Part shown: positions 1 through 10,752 of the stretch, piece after piece | Layout of the letters: each line of letters starts with the position of its first letter | Position numbering within the stretch: position 1 is the stretch's first letter | From: JASLEW01 sp035544875 | Lineage (GTDB): Bacteria > Acidobacteriota > Thermoanaerobaculia > Multivoradales > UBA5704 | Length of the DNA: 64,000 nucleotides | Direction of reading: 5' to 3' | NCBI GenBank assembly: GCA_035544875.1 | Contig: DASZZP010000012.1 | Location: forward strand, 1-64,000 | Notes under the pieces: model-generated | The model's input: only the letters and a program-made list of their open reading frames with translations | Told to the model about the DNA's origin: nothing | Database searches by the model: none | Position numbers and translations under genes: made by a program

Positions 1-245
1 AGGGCCACGGCCCCGGGTCCAGCTCCGGGCGCCGAAGTCGAGACGGCGGCCGCGGCCGCCCCGGGCCCAGCTCCGAGCACCGACGTGGAGACGGCTGCCG
101 CGACTCTGGCCCCGGGCGCCAGCGGGGCGGCCCCGGCCAGCGGGAGCTCGAGCCCGGCGGCCAGGGCTGCCAGGAGCACTGCCGCCGCCGCCAAGGCAAG
201 CCTCCGGCACAGTGGCCCTCTCGCGGGACGCGCGCTCCGGTCCAC
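1..245 (-). CDS. Partial secreted protein downstream of lemA (N-terminus only)
   Basis: A reading frame opens with GTG at 245-243, sharing one base with the TAG stop of lemA, and stays open to the window edge (81 codons). It begins with a basic stretch followed by a hydrophobic Ala/Leu core ending around 'LAGAAP', a plausible signal peptide. A low-complexity Ala/Gly/Pro linker follows, in which a block like VSTS-x-LGAGPGAAA is repeated. LemA genes are very often followed by a secreted TPM-domain protein, so that is the likeliest identity, but the diagnostic domain lies outside the window. The overlapping start implies translational coupling to lemA. Confidence 0.55.
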   Translation of the reverse strand, partial: MDRSARPARGPLCRRLALAAAAVLLAALAAGLELPLAGAAPLAPGARVAAAVSTSVLGAGPGAAAAAVSTSAPGAGPGAVA

Positions 246-853
246 TAGAACTTCACTTTCGGCGCGGTCTCGGCACCCTCCTGCGCTTTGAAGTAGGGCT
301 TCTCCTTGAAGCGGTCGCCGAAGAAGCCGGCGATCAGCACCGTCGGGAAGCTCTGGCGCTTGGTGTTGAACGCCTGCGCCGCCTCGTTGTAGCGCATGCG
401 CTCGACGGCGATGCGGTTCTCGGTGCCCTCGAGCTGCGCCTGCAGGTCACGGAAGTTCTGGGTGGCCTTGAGCTCCGGGTACTTCTCAACCACCACCAGC
501 AGGCGCGACAGGGCACCGCCGAGCTGGGCCTGGGCCTGCTGGTACTTGTCCAGGGCCGCCTGCGAGGCGGGGGCGGCGCCCGCCACCTGGCTCGAGACCT
601 GCCCGACCTTCGCCCGCGCTTCGGTGACCTGGGTGAAGGTGTCCTGCTCGAACTTGGCGGCCCCCTTCACCGTCTCGACCAGGTTGGGCACCAGGTCGGC
701 GCGCCGCTGGTAGACGTTCTGCACCTGCCCCCACTGCGCCTGCACCGCCTGGTCGAGCTGCACCAGCGAGTTGTAGGTGGAGACCGCCGTGCCGCCGACG
801 ATCAGCGCCCCCAGCACCAAGATCACCAGACATCCAATCGCCGCGTATCTCAT
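245..853 (-). CDS. lemA: LemA family protein
   Basis: This 202-residue protein has one N-terminal membrane segment (about residues 5-27) followed by a helical LemA domain. The family signature NVYQRRADLVPNLVETVKG lies near residue 50, followed by alternating coiled helices. Length and architecture match typical LemA proteins, which are membrane-anchored, and whose biochemical role is poorly defined. The ATG is embedded in the ATGA overlap with the upstream sterol-desaturase-family gene, and its stop overlaps the GTG of the next, partial gene, so it belongs to the downstream end of the long minus-strand operon. Confidence 0.9.
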   Translation of the reverse strand: MRYAAIGCLVILVLGALIVGGTAVSTYNSLVQLDQAVQAQWGQVQNVYQRRADLVPNLVETVKGAAKFEQDTFTQVTEARAKVGQVSSQVAGAAPASQAALDKYQQAQAQLGGALSRLLVVVEKYPELKATQNFRDLQAQLEGTENRIAVERMRYNEAAQAFNTKRQSFPTVLIAGFFGDRFKEKPYFKAQEGAETAPKVKF

Positions 854-1722
854 GATTCTCCTTCCGGCCAGGAGGGCCGGGTCGATGCATCGCCCGCGCT
901 GATCGCCGCCGGCGGCGGCAGGGCCGCCGCGGCCGCCAACTGCGCCTCGCTCTCGAAGCGCCGGAAGGCGAACAGGTTCTGGCGCAGCCAGCTCTTCGGA
1001 AAGTCGACGTAGGTCAGGCCGTAAGCGGTCGGCTTGCGCTCGCGCGGCATGTAGAAGGTGCCGAAGAGGTGGTCCCAGATCGCCAGCTTGGTGCTGAAGT
1101 TCATGCCCGGGGGCTCGAGGTCGACCGCGTGATGCCAGCGGTGCGCCTCGGGGCCATTGACGACCAGCTGCAGCGGCCCGCTGCGCACGTCGATGTTGGA
1201 GTGGATGTACATCCCCCAGACGGCGCTGATCATCCCCTTGATCACCGGCACCACCGGCGCGGCGCCGAGCAGCACCATCGGCGCCGCCTCGATCGTCTGA
1301 TTGATCAGGATCTCGAACATGTGCGACCGCGCCCCCGCCAGCCAGTCGACATGCTTGGCCGAATGGTGCGCCTCGTGCAGCCGCCAGAGAAACTGATTGT
1401 TGTGCTGCCAGCGATGGAACCAGTAAATGTAGAGATCGTGGGTGACCACGAAGAAGGCGACCTGCAGCCAGATCGGCCAGCCCGAGATCAGGTGCAGGCG
1501 CGACAGATGGGTGGTGCCGTCGAGCCAGACGATGAGCTTGCCGATCACCACCGCCAGGATGAGGTTCTGCACGATGGTGTAGAACACCAGGTCGGTCCAG
1601 AAGCCCTCGCGGAACAGGTGCTCGCCGCGGTCGTAGGGACGCACCCGCTCGAGCAGGATGAGCACGCCGACCGCGGTCATGATGACCGCGGCCGAGAGCA
1701 ACGTCCAGCCGTTCAAGTTCAT
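850..1722 (-). CDS. Sterol desaturase / fatty acid hydroxylase family membrane enzyme
   Basis: This 290-residue membrane protein carries the three histidine clusters of the fatty acid hydroxylase superfamily: HDLYIYWFHRWQH near residue 105, HEAHHS near 136 and HRWHH near 210, which would hold a diiron centre. Several hydrophobic segments precede and flank the clusters. Enzymes of this family hydroxylate or desaturate sterol, hopanoid or acyl chains; the substrate cannot be read from sequence. It sits 19 nt after the neuB-like gene and overlaps lemA by ATGA, so it is co-transcribed with the ulosonic-acid genes, possibly modifying a lipid carrier or envelope lipid. Confidence 0.85.
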   Translation of the reverse strand: MNLNGWTLLSAAVIMTAVGVLILLERVRPYDRGEHLFREGFWTDLVFYTIVQNLILAVVIGKLIVWLDGTTHLSRLHLISGWPIWLQVAFFVVTHDLYIYWFHRWQHNNQFLWRLHEAHHSAKHVDWLAGARSHMFEILINQTIEAAPMVLLGAAPVVPVIKGMISAVWGMYIHSNIDVRSGPLQLVVNGPEAHRWHHAVDLEPPGMNFSTKLAIWDHLFGTFYMPRERKPTAYGLTYVDFPKSWLRQNLFAFRRFESEAQLAAAAALPPPAAISAGDASTRPSWPEGES

Positions 1723-1741
1723 GCGCTCAACCCTCCGGGGT

Positions 1742-2644
1742 TCACGACGCCGTCACCTTGTCACGCCCCTTGACCCGGCGCAGCTTCTCGATCTGGGAAA
1801 GCTCGCCGGGATAGATCCGCTTGACGCCGTCGCCCAGCGCCCGCTCGATGTCGCGGATGTTCGACACCAGGCGCAAGAAACCGCCGATCTCGACCGAGGC
1901 CGCCTGATCGCTGCCCCAGAGCGCCCGGTCGAGGGTGATGTGGCGCTCGACGAAGGTGGCGCCGAGCGCGACTGCCGCCCAGGTCGGCGCGAGGCCGGTC
2001 TCGTGGCCCGAGTAGCCGACCGGGCACTCGGGGTAGAGCTGGCGCAGCGTGTCCATCATCCGCAGGTTGAGATCGCTCGGCGGACAGGGGTAGGTGGAGG
2101 TGGCGTGCGCGATCAGCAGTCCGTCCCTGCCCAGCACCTTGACCGCCTGGTCGATCTCCTCGCGGGTCGACATCCCGGTCGACAGGATGATCGGCCGCCC
2201 CGTCGCGCGCATCTTGCGCAGCAGGTCGTCGTCGGTCAGCGAGGCGGAGGCGACCTTGTAGCAGGGCGGCCGCCAGCGCTCGACGAAGTCGACCGACTCC
2301 TCGTCCCAGCAAGACGCGAACCAGAGAACTCCGCGCTCGCGGCAGTGGCGGTCGATGGCGGCGAACTCCGCCTCGCCGAACTCCATCCGCCGCCGGTAGT
2401 CAATATATGGCATCCGGCCCCACGGCGTATCGCGCTCGAGGTGCCATTGGTCGCGCGGCACGCACCGCTCGGGCGTCCGCTTCTGGAACTTCACCGCCTC
2501 GGCGCCGGCGAGGTAGGCGCCGTCGATCAGCTTCTTGGCCATCTCGAGCGAGCCGTTGTGATTGATGCCGATCTCGGCCACCACCAGGACCCGCTCGCCC
2601 TCCCCCACCCGCCGGCCCCCGATCTGCACCGCCGCTTTCGTCAT
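1742..2644 (-). CDS. NeuB-family ulosonic acid synthase lacking the SAF domain
   Basis: The product (300 aa) is a TIM-barrel sialic acid synthase homologue: AEIGINHNGS near residue 23, KFQKR near 52, GYSGHETG near 213 and ERHITLDR near 236 are family motifs. Such enzymes condense phosphoenolpyruvate with an aldose or its phosphate to give a 2-keto-3-deoxy sugar acid. The protein ends just after the barrel, so the C-terminal SAF (antifreeze-like) domain of ordinary NeuB is absent, and the usual DH motif after the ERH block reads GSDQAAS. The ATG at 2644 overlaps the upstream stop (ATGA) and is preceded by GGAGGAG, so I prefer it to longer starts. Confidence 0.88.
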   Translation of the reverse strand: MTKAAVQIGGRRVGEGERVLVVAEIGINHNGSLEMAKKLIDGAYLAGAEAVKFQKRTPERCVPRDQWHLERDTPWGRMPYIDYRRRMEFGEAEFAAIDRHCRERGVLWFASCWDEESVDFVERWRPPCYKVASASLTDDDLLRKMRATGRPIILSTGMSTREEIDQAVKVLGRDGLLIAHATSTYPCPPSDLNLRMMDTLRQLYPECPVGYSGHETGLAPTWAAVALGATFVERHITLDRALWGSDQAASVEIGGFLRLVSNIRDIERALGDGVKRIYPGELSQIEKLRRVKGRDKVTAS

Positions 2645-3267
2645 GGCTCCTCCTCCTTGCCGGCGGCGGCGCGCGCTGCCGCATCGCGCCGCAGGCCCAA
2701 GATCCACTCGGCGAAATCGCGGAATGCGCCGTAGCCGCCGCGGGCGGCGCAGCGGTAATGGCAGGCGGCGAGCAGCTCGGGCATGGCGTCGGCCGGGGCC
2801 GCGGTCAGCCCGTGCTCGCCGATCGCGGTCAGGATCGCGAGGTCGTTGACGTCGTCGCCGATGTAGGCCAGGGCAGCGGGGCCGAGGCCGGTCTCGGCGA
2901 GGACCGCCGGCAGGTGGGCCGCCTTGTCCCAGACCCCGAGAAAGAGGTGCGGCAGCCGGAGCTTGGCGGCGCGCCGCTCGACGCAGCCCGAACGCTCGCG
3001 GGTGATGATCGCGGTCGCGATCCCCGCCTCGCGCAGCCGCTCGACCCCCATGCCGTCGCGCACCGAGAAGCGGCGCAGCGCCTCGCCGCTGTCCGAGTAG
3101 TAGACGCCGCCGTCGGTCAGCACGCCGTCGCTGTCGGTCAGCACCAGGCGCAGGGCGAGCGCGCGTGCGACGAGCTCGGCGTGCGGGAGGCGCGGCGCCG
3201 CGGCGCTCGGCCGCACTGCCCGCAGGGGGGCGCCGCCGATCCGCGAAGTGGCGAGCGTCTTCACCAT
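2641..3267 (-). CDS. KdsC-like HAD phosphatase
   Basis: A 208-residue HAD-superfamily hydrolase of the KdsC/3-deoxy-octulosonate-8-phosphate phosphatase type. It shows the DxD nucleophile motif TDSDGVLTDG near residue 45, the ITRERSG motif II near 87 and GDDVND near 137. It should remove the phosphate left by the NeuB-like condensation (or act on an analogue) before CMP activation. About 38 residues precede the HAD core, longer than usual. The start overlaps the end of the SDR gene by 7 nt and the stop overlaps neuB (ATGA), giving tight coupling. Confidence 0.87.
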   Translation of the reverse strand: MVKTLATSRIGGAPLRAVRPSAAAPRLPHAELVARALALRLVLTDSDGVLTDGGVYYSDSGEALRRFSVRDGMGVERLREAGIATAIITRERSGCVERRAAKLRLPHLFLGVWDKAAHLPAVLAETGLGPAALAYIGDDVNDLAILTAIGEHGLTAAPADAMPELLAACHYRCAARGGYGAFRDFAEWILGLRRDAAARAAAGKEEEP

Positions 3268-4133
3268 GCCGTCCAGCCGCCGTCGACGATCAGGTTGGCG
3301 CCGGTCATGTAGCGCGAGGCGTCGCTGGCCAGGAAGACCAGCGCCCCCTCGTAGTCCGAGGGGTCTGCCATCCGGCCCAGGGGAGTCCGCTCGGAGTAGC
3401 GGGCGACGAAGGCGGGGTCCTGCCCGTTCTCGACGCCGCCGGGCGAGAGCGCGTTGACCCGCACCCCGGAGCGGCCCCAGTAGGCGCCCAGGAAGCGGGT
3501 CAGGGCGAGGACCGCGCCCTTGGTGGTCGGATAGGCGGCCGACTTGAAGAAGGTCTGGGTGCCGTCGGGCTGGCGGTAGAGCGACTGGTCGGGGGCCACC
3601 ACGGCATAGGTCGAGGCGATGTTGACGATGCTGCCGCCGCCGCCGCGCCGCGCCATCTCGCCGCCCAGGATCTGGCAGCAGAGGAAGGTGCCGGTGATGT
3701 TGACCCGCAACGACTCCTCCCAGAGGGCGAGGGGGAAGTTCTCGAAGCGCAGCACTTCGCCGGACGCCAGCGGGCTCTCCACCTTCTCGTTGACCGCCGC
3801 GTTGTTGACCAGCACGTCGAGCCGCCCGAACCGGTCGAGAAGCGCGGCGAGCAGCGCGGCGACCGACTCCGGCCGGGTGATGTCGGCGGCGCAGCCGAGC
3901 GCCTCGCGGCCGTGCTCGCGGGCGAGGTCGCGGGCCAGCTCGCGGCAGGCGCCGGCGTCGAGGTCGACGGCCACCACCTCGGCCCCAGCGCGGGCGAGCG
4001 CCGCGCAGTGGCGGCGGCCGAGCAGGCCCACCGCCCCGGTCACCACCGCGACCCGGCCCGCCAGCGAGAACTCGGCGCCGCTCATCGCGCTGCCGCTCAC
4101 TCCGCTCTCGCCGCTCTCGCCGCTCTCAGCCAT
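3261..4133 (-). CDS. SDR family NAD(P)-dependent oxidoreductase
   Basis: A 290-residue short-chain dehydrogenase with the Rossmann motif TGAVGLLG near residue 32, NNAAV near 110, catalytic Ser in NIASTYAV, the YPTTK active-site motif and the C-terminal IVDGGW. In this operon it may oxidise or reduce a sugar carbon, for example generating the ketone used by the adjacent aminotransferase. The first 16 residues are a Ser/Gly/Glu repeat encoded by short tandem DNA repeats, and an alternative ATG at 4085 would remove them. It ends 7 nt inside the kdsC-like gene. Confidence 0.87.
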   Translation of the reverse strand: MAESGESGESGVSGSAMSGAEFSLAGRVAVVTGAVGLLGRRHCAALARAGAEVVAVDLDAGACRELARDLAREHGREALGCAADITRPESVAALLAALLDRFGRLDVLVNNAAVNEKVESPLASGEVLRFENFPLALWEESLRVNITGTFLCCQILGGEMARRGGGGSIVNIASTYAVVAPDQSLYRQPDGTQTFFKSAAYPTTKGAVLALTRFLGAYWGRSGVRVNALSPGGVENGQDPAFVARYSERTPLGRMADPSDYEGALVFLASDASRYMTGANLIVDGGWTAW

Positions 4134-4161
4134 CACCGGTCATCGCCTCGCCGAATGGCCA

Positions 4162-5505
<1,344 letters not shown>

Positions 5506-5514
5506 GGGTTTACC

Positions 5515-6614
5515 TCAAAGTAGTGCCAGCACCCGCTCGGCGATCCGGGGTCCGGTGAAGCCCTCGTGCTCCAGGACGTCGGGCAGGAGGGCGGGCTTGA
5601 ACCAGCGCTCGCCGAGCGAGATCGAGTGCAGGCGGCAGGCGACGGCGTGGTGCGCCAGGAGCTCGGCCAGGATCGAGTAGAGGCCGCCGGTCTGGAAGTG
5701 GTCCTCCACCGCCACCAGCCGCCGGGTGCGCGCCGCCGCCTCGAGCACCGCCGCCTCGTCGAGCGGTTTCAAGCTGCGCAGGTTGATCAGCTCGACCGGG
5801 ATGCCGCGCGCCTCGAGCAGCGCGCGGGCGCGGTCCACCTCGCGCAGCAGGAAGCCGTAGGTGAGCAGGGCGACGCCGCGCCCGCCTGGGCCGCCAGCGC
5901 CGGCGTCGGAGCCGATTTCTGGAGCATGGGGAGCATTGGGGGCGCGCGACAGCACCTCGGCCTTGCCGATCGCAAACGGGGTCGGATGGGCGACGGCCGG
6001 CGGCATCGCGTTGAAGCGAACGTAGCAGGGGGCGCGGCTGTCGATCAGCAGCGGCAGGGCGGCGGCGAGCTCGGCGGCGTCGGCCGGACAGAATACTTGC
6101 ATGTTGGGGATGCCGCGCATCAGGGCGACGTCTTCGATCGCCTGGTGGGTCGGGCCGTTGGCGTCCGAGAGAAAGCCGGGCACGTAGCCGATGAGCTTGA
6201 CCGGCAGGTTGGCGATGCCGACGTCGGTGCGGATGAACTCGAAGGCGCGCATGACCAGGAAGCTGGCGAGCGCGTGCACCACCGGCGTGCGCCCGCGCAG
6301 CGCGAGCCCCGCCGCCGCGCCGATCATCGTCTGCTCGCAGATGCCGACGTCGACGAAGCGCTCGCCCAAGACGGCAGGCAGGCCGCGGATCGCGGCGCGG
6401 TTCTCGGCGGTCATGACGATGACGTCGGGGCGCGCCAGCGCGATCGCCTGCAGCGCCTCCTCGTAGGTGGGCACTGGGGCGGCCGGGGCGGCGGCGGGAG
6501 CTGGCGCGCCTGCTACCGATGCGGACAACGCCACCGATGCGGACGACGCCACCGATGCGGACAACGCTGTCGATGCGGCCGGGCCTGCGGCCGGCGGGGT
6601 GGCCAGCTGGCGGC

Positions 6615-6618
<4 letters not shown>
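5515..6618 (-). CDS. Transketolase, C-terminal (pyrimidine/TKC) subunit
   Basis: This protein (367 aa) is the C-terminal half of a split transketolase: VDVGICEQTMIGAAAGLA near residue 95 (conserved catalytic Glu of the Pyr domain), SFLVMRAFEFIR, the THQAIEDVALMR motif and a transketolase C domain ending near residue 365. With the N-subunit it would transfer two-carbon units using thiamine diphosphate. The GTG at 6618 overlaps the N-subunit stop (GTGA). Residues 10-50 are an Ala/Ser/Val-rich leader encoded by an 18-bp tandem repeat (6519-6572) unlike typical subunits, probably a linker. Confidence 0.88.
6519..6572. repeat. 18-bp tandem repeat inside transketolase C-subunit leader
   Basis: Three imperfect copies of GATGCGGACAACGCCACC run head to tail and encode the repeated ASVALSASVA-type leader of the transketolase C subunit. 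Confidence 0.75.
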
Positions 6619-7522
<904 letters not shown>

Positions 7523-7526
<4 letters not shown>

Positions 7527-8335
7527 CGGGCGCGCTCCTCGCGCCGCGTCTCGCCGCTGCCGACCGTCGCCAGCTCGCCCAGGTGGTGGCGGTACCAGTT
7601 GACGCCGGCGTAGCGCCGGTTGAGCGCGAAGATCTCGGGCCGCGCCGCCAGCAGCGCGAGGATCTCCTGCAGCCCGAAGACGGGCCGCTCGGGACGCCAG
7701 AGGGCGTCGTAGACCGCCGCGACGAAGGCGTAGTCGTCGGGATAGTCGACGGTGAAGCGGTGGCTCATCGACAGATCGCGGCCGCTCTCCCAGCGCACGT
7801 TGCCGATGCGGAAGCGCCGCGGCTGGTCCCAGATGAAAGGTGTGGTGTGCTCGCGCTCGTGCGGGCGCGCGGCTTCGCGCCAGGCGGTCTCGAGGACGGC
7901 GAGCGGCAGCACCTCGACGTCGTTGCCGTCAGGATAGGTGGCCGGATGCAGGTTGCTCACGAAGTCGTAGCTCTCCTGGTGGCGCTCGAAGAAGCCGAGC
8001 ACCCGGTCGACCACCGCCGGGTCGATGAGCGGGCAGTCGGAGGGGATCTTGACCACCACCTCGGCGCCGCGGCCGGCCGCGGCCTGGAAGTGGCGGTCGA
8101 GCAGATCGGTCGGGTGGCCGCTGAAGCAGGCCACGCCGAGCGCCCGGCAGAGCTCGCGGATCGGCTCGTCGGCGGGCTCGCCTGTGGTGGCGACGACCAG
8201 CTCGAAAGGCGTCCGGGCGGCGCGCAGCCGCTCGACCATGCGCGCGAGCAACGGCGCCCCGGCGAGCGGCAGCAAGACCTTGCCCGGCAAACGGGTCGAC
8301 CCCGTCCGCGCCTGGACCACGACGACGGTCTTCAC
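7523..8335 (-). CDS. SpsF/NeuA-type cytidylyltransferase
   Basis: This product (270 aa) opens with the nucleotidyltransferase signature VVVVQARTGSTRLPGK near residue 4, followed by VVATTGEPAD, KIPSDCPLIDP near 112 and an FTVDYPDDY motif near 212. This is the family that activates acid sugars as CMP derivatives (SpsF, NeuA, KdsB relatives). It would charge the ulosonic acid for the adjacent glycosyltransferase. The start is GTG at 8335, overlapping the upstream glycosyltransferase stop as GTGA; longer upstream extensions in the same frame are shadow sequence. Confidence 0.88.
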
Positions 8336-9567
8336 GGCCGCCTCGACCGCGGCGAGTGCCAGGACGGCGAACGGCGGGGGCGGCGCGGCGGGCGGGCGAG
8401 CAGCGACAGCGCCCGCGAGGTCCCGCCATGGCGCGCGGCCCCTGGCTCCGAAGGCGCTCCTGGCTGCGAAAGCGCCCCTGGCTCCGAAAGCGCCGCCCGC
8501 GCCGCCGCCGCCGCGCGCCGCGGGCGGGAGAGGCGCAGCAGCGCCCCGGCCTGCAGCAGGGGCAGCCGAGGCCGGGCGGCAGCCGGCTCGTCCGCCGCGA
8601 GCAGCTCGCGGCAGACCGCCGCGATGTTGCGCGCCGCGCTGCGGTTCTGCAGCGGCAAGAGTCGCCGGACCTCGGCGAGGTCGAAGTAGGAGTAGACCTC
8701 TTTGCCCAGCGCGACGCCGACGAAAACCGTCGAGGAGTACTGGGTGATCAGCACGTCGCAGTTGGCGATCATCTCCTCGGCGCAGCCGGTCGCGTAGACC
8801 AGCGCGCTGGGAGCCAGCTCGTGGATCTCGCGCGTGGCGCGCTCGGCGTTCTCGTTGGGATGGAGCTTGAAGATGAGGCGCCGGCCGGCGGCGACGTCCA
8901 GGCAGCGCTGGATGAAGGCGCGGCGGTCGTCGCGCTTGAAGGTCTCCCGCGCATCGGATGAGCAGACCAGGACGAAGCCGCGGTAGGGGAACTCGTTGCA
9001 GTGGAAGCGGCCACAATCGTCGAAGTTGGGGATGCCGGTGACGGCGATGCGCTCGGCCAGGGCGCCGTTGCGGACGAACAGGTCGCGGTAGCCGTCGCTC
9101 GCCACGCAGAAGCGCTGGTAGCGCCCGGACAGGCCGGTGGTGGAGGTCCCGGCCAGCCAGAGCGGCAGGATGCGCAGCTTGCGGCAGAGCAGGAAGGGGA
9201 TGCCGGCGGGGTCGAGGATCCCTTCCTGCACCAGCACCACCGGCATCTTGCGGATGTTTCTGGGCACGATGAGGTCCGAGCAGGTCACCACCAGGTCGTA
9301 GCCGCCACTCCGGCCGTGGAAGTCGATCGGCAGCCGGTGGCGCTCGAGGTAGTCGAGGCAGCGCCGGCGCAGCTTGTAGCCCAGGACGGTGAATTCCAGG
9401 CAGCGGGCGCGGCGCAGCGCCTCGATTGCGCCATGGCCGTAGAAGGGGGTGAAGGCGTGGTCGTACTCGCCGAGCTCGCGCGCGATCTGGTGCATCTGCG
9501 TCGTCTGGTTGAGCGACCCGCAGATGAAGAGGATCTTCTGGCGCTGGGTTGGGGCGGACTGGCTCAT
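8332..9567 (-). CDS. GT-B-fold glycosyltransferase, CDP-glycerol transferase/polysialyltransferase-like
   Basis: A 411-residue cytoplasmic protein beginning KILFICGSLNQTTQM. It has a C-terminal nucleotide-binding half with FKLHPNENAERA near residue 246 and ITQYSSTVFVGVALGKEVYS near 292, a pattern seen in CDP-glycerol glycerophosphotransferases and capsule/sialic-type GT-B enzymes. It probably transfers the CMP-activated sugar made by this operon. The last ~80 residues are Arg/Ala/Pro-rich low complexity with repeats like SEPGALSQPGAPSEPGA, unlike a folded domain. There is a 15-nt gap from the flippase-like gene and a GTGA overlap with the cytidylyltransferase. Confidence 0.75.
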   Translation of the reverse strand: MSQSAPTQRQKILFICGSLNQTTQMHQIARELGEYDHAFTPFYGHGAIEALRRARCLEFTVLGYKLRRRCLDYLERHRLPIDFHGRSGGYDLVVTCSDLIVPRNIRKMPVVLVQEGILDPAGIPFLLCRKLRILPLWLAGTSTTGLSGRYQRFCVASDGYRDLFVRNGALAERIAVTGIPNFDDCGRFHCNEFPYRGFVLVCSSDARETFKRDDRRAFIQRCLDVAAGRRLIFKLHPNENAERATREIHELAPSALVYATGCAEEMIANCDVLITQYSSTVFVGVALGKEVYSYFDLAEVRRLLPLQNRSAARNIAAVCRELLAADEPAAARPRLPLLQAGALLRLSRPRRAAAAARAALSEPGALSQPGAPSEPGAARHGGTSRALSLLARPPRRPRRSPSWHSPRSRRP

Positions 9568-9582
9568 GCGTCTGCCGCCGCT

Positions 9583-10668
9583 CTAGGGAGGGGGCCCACT
9601 GCCCCGCCGGGGCCGCCAGGCCTGTCTCGCGAGCAGCAGGTAGCCAATCATAATCCAGAAGACCTCCTTGGAGCGTTTGACGAGCACGAAGGCGGCCGTC
9701 AGGGTCACCGCCTGATTGACTCCAAGTCCTTTCAGGAAAGCAAGATAGCCGAGATCCTGGATACCCAGGCCGGAGGGCAGGAAGAAGGCCAGGCCACGGA
9801 TGAAAGTGAGCAGCCCTTCGAAGGAGAAGACCTGCCGGAAAGAGAGGCCGGCGCCGAGCAGGGTCATGATGAAGAAGGTCTCGCACGACTCGGCGAGCCA
9901 GATGCCGAGGAAGGGCGCCAAGCGGGCCGCGGTGGCGGCGATGGCCGCCGCGGCCCGCCTGGGTTCGCCGGCCGTTCTGGCCGTCCTGGCCCGGTCGGCG
10001 CGGCCGGCGGCGCCCCCACCCGCCAGCGCGGCTTCGACCAGCCGATCGGCGTCGGTGAAGACCTCGACCTTGCGGTCGAGCCAGGCCCGGAGCCGCTTCC
10101 ATGGCAGCCGGTGCAGCAGGCGGTGGACCCGCTCCCCCAGAGCGCCTCCCAGCAGCATCGCCCGCAGCCCCAGGGCGACCGCCAGGACGAAGGCGGCCGA
10201 GGCCGGGACCACCCACTGCAGGCCGGCGCGGCCGATCACCCGCGGCGAGATCGCGGCGAGCAGCGAGAAGCCGGCGACGGCGCTGGCGGACAGGTAGAGA
10301 CCGAAGGAGAGGAAGATGTAGAAGCGGCGCGCCGCGAGACTGGCCACCGCCGGCCCGGCCGGAACGTCGCAGCGCTTGTGCAGCAGCATGACGGCCGTTG
10401 CCTCGGCCAGCACGCCTCCCGAGGGGAGGCTCAAGCCCAGCGCCTCGGCCGCGGTGCGCACCGCGAGCAGGCGCCGCCAGGGAGGGGGCGGCTCGGGCGA
10501 CAGCACCAGGCGCCGCCAGCCCAGGGCGTCGCAGGCGAGCACCACCAGGTAGAAAACCGGGGTCAGCAGGAGGGCGGGAGCGCCGGCCAGGAGATGGCGG
10601 ATGCCGCCCAGGTCGGCGCTGCGAAAGGCGTAGGCGAGCAAGGCGAAGGCGGCGGCGAATCCCGCCAC
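9583..10668 (-). CDS. Flippase-like / LPG-synthetase-TM family membrane protein
   Basis: This polytopic protein (about 361 aa from GTG at 10668) has roughly eight hydrophobic segments and motifs of the AglD/MprF-membrane family, such as LPSGGVLAEATAVMLL near residue 80 and LPSGLGIQDLGYLAFL near 302. Such proteins accompany polysaccharide or lipid-linked sugar genes and are proposed lipid or sugar flippases. The frame is open back to 10752, directly after the sthA stop, so translation might start further upstream on a non-ATG codon; a basic stretch before the first membrane segment (PRKPLWQRAGVR) supports that. Confidence 0.78.
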   Translation of the reverse strand: MAGFAAAFALLAYAFRSADLGGIRHLLAGAPALLLTPVFYLVVLACDALGWRRLVLSPEPPPPWRRLLAVRTAAEALGLSLPSGGVLAEATAVMLLHKRCDVPAGPAVASLAARRFYIFLSFGLYLSASAVAGFSLLAAISPRVIGRAGLQWVVPASAAFVLAVALGLRAMLLGGALGERVHRLLHRLPWKRLRAWLDRKVEVFTDADRLVEAALAGGGAAGRADRARTARTAGEPRRAAAAIAATAARLAPFLGIWLAESCETFFIMTLLGAGLSFRQVFSFEGLLTFIRGLAFFLPSGLGIQDLGYLAFLKGLGVNQAVTLTAAFVLVKRSKEVFWIMIGYLLLARQAWRPRRGSGPPP

Positions 10669-10752
10669 CCTGACGCCGGCGCGCTGCCAGAGCGGTTTGC
10701 GCGGCCCGCTCCTGCCGCTCGCCGCCGGCCCCAGGACGCTCGCCTCAATCCC

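Noticed and set aside
8440..8515. Short direct repeats that could suggest a CRISPR array
   Set aside because: Repeats are ~12 bp, in frame with a coding region and without unique spacers; they encode low-complexity protein. No CRISPR array is present in the window.
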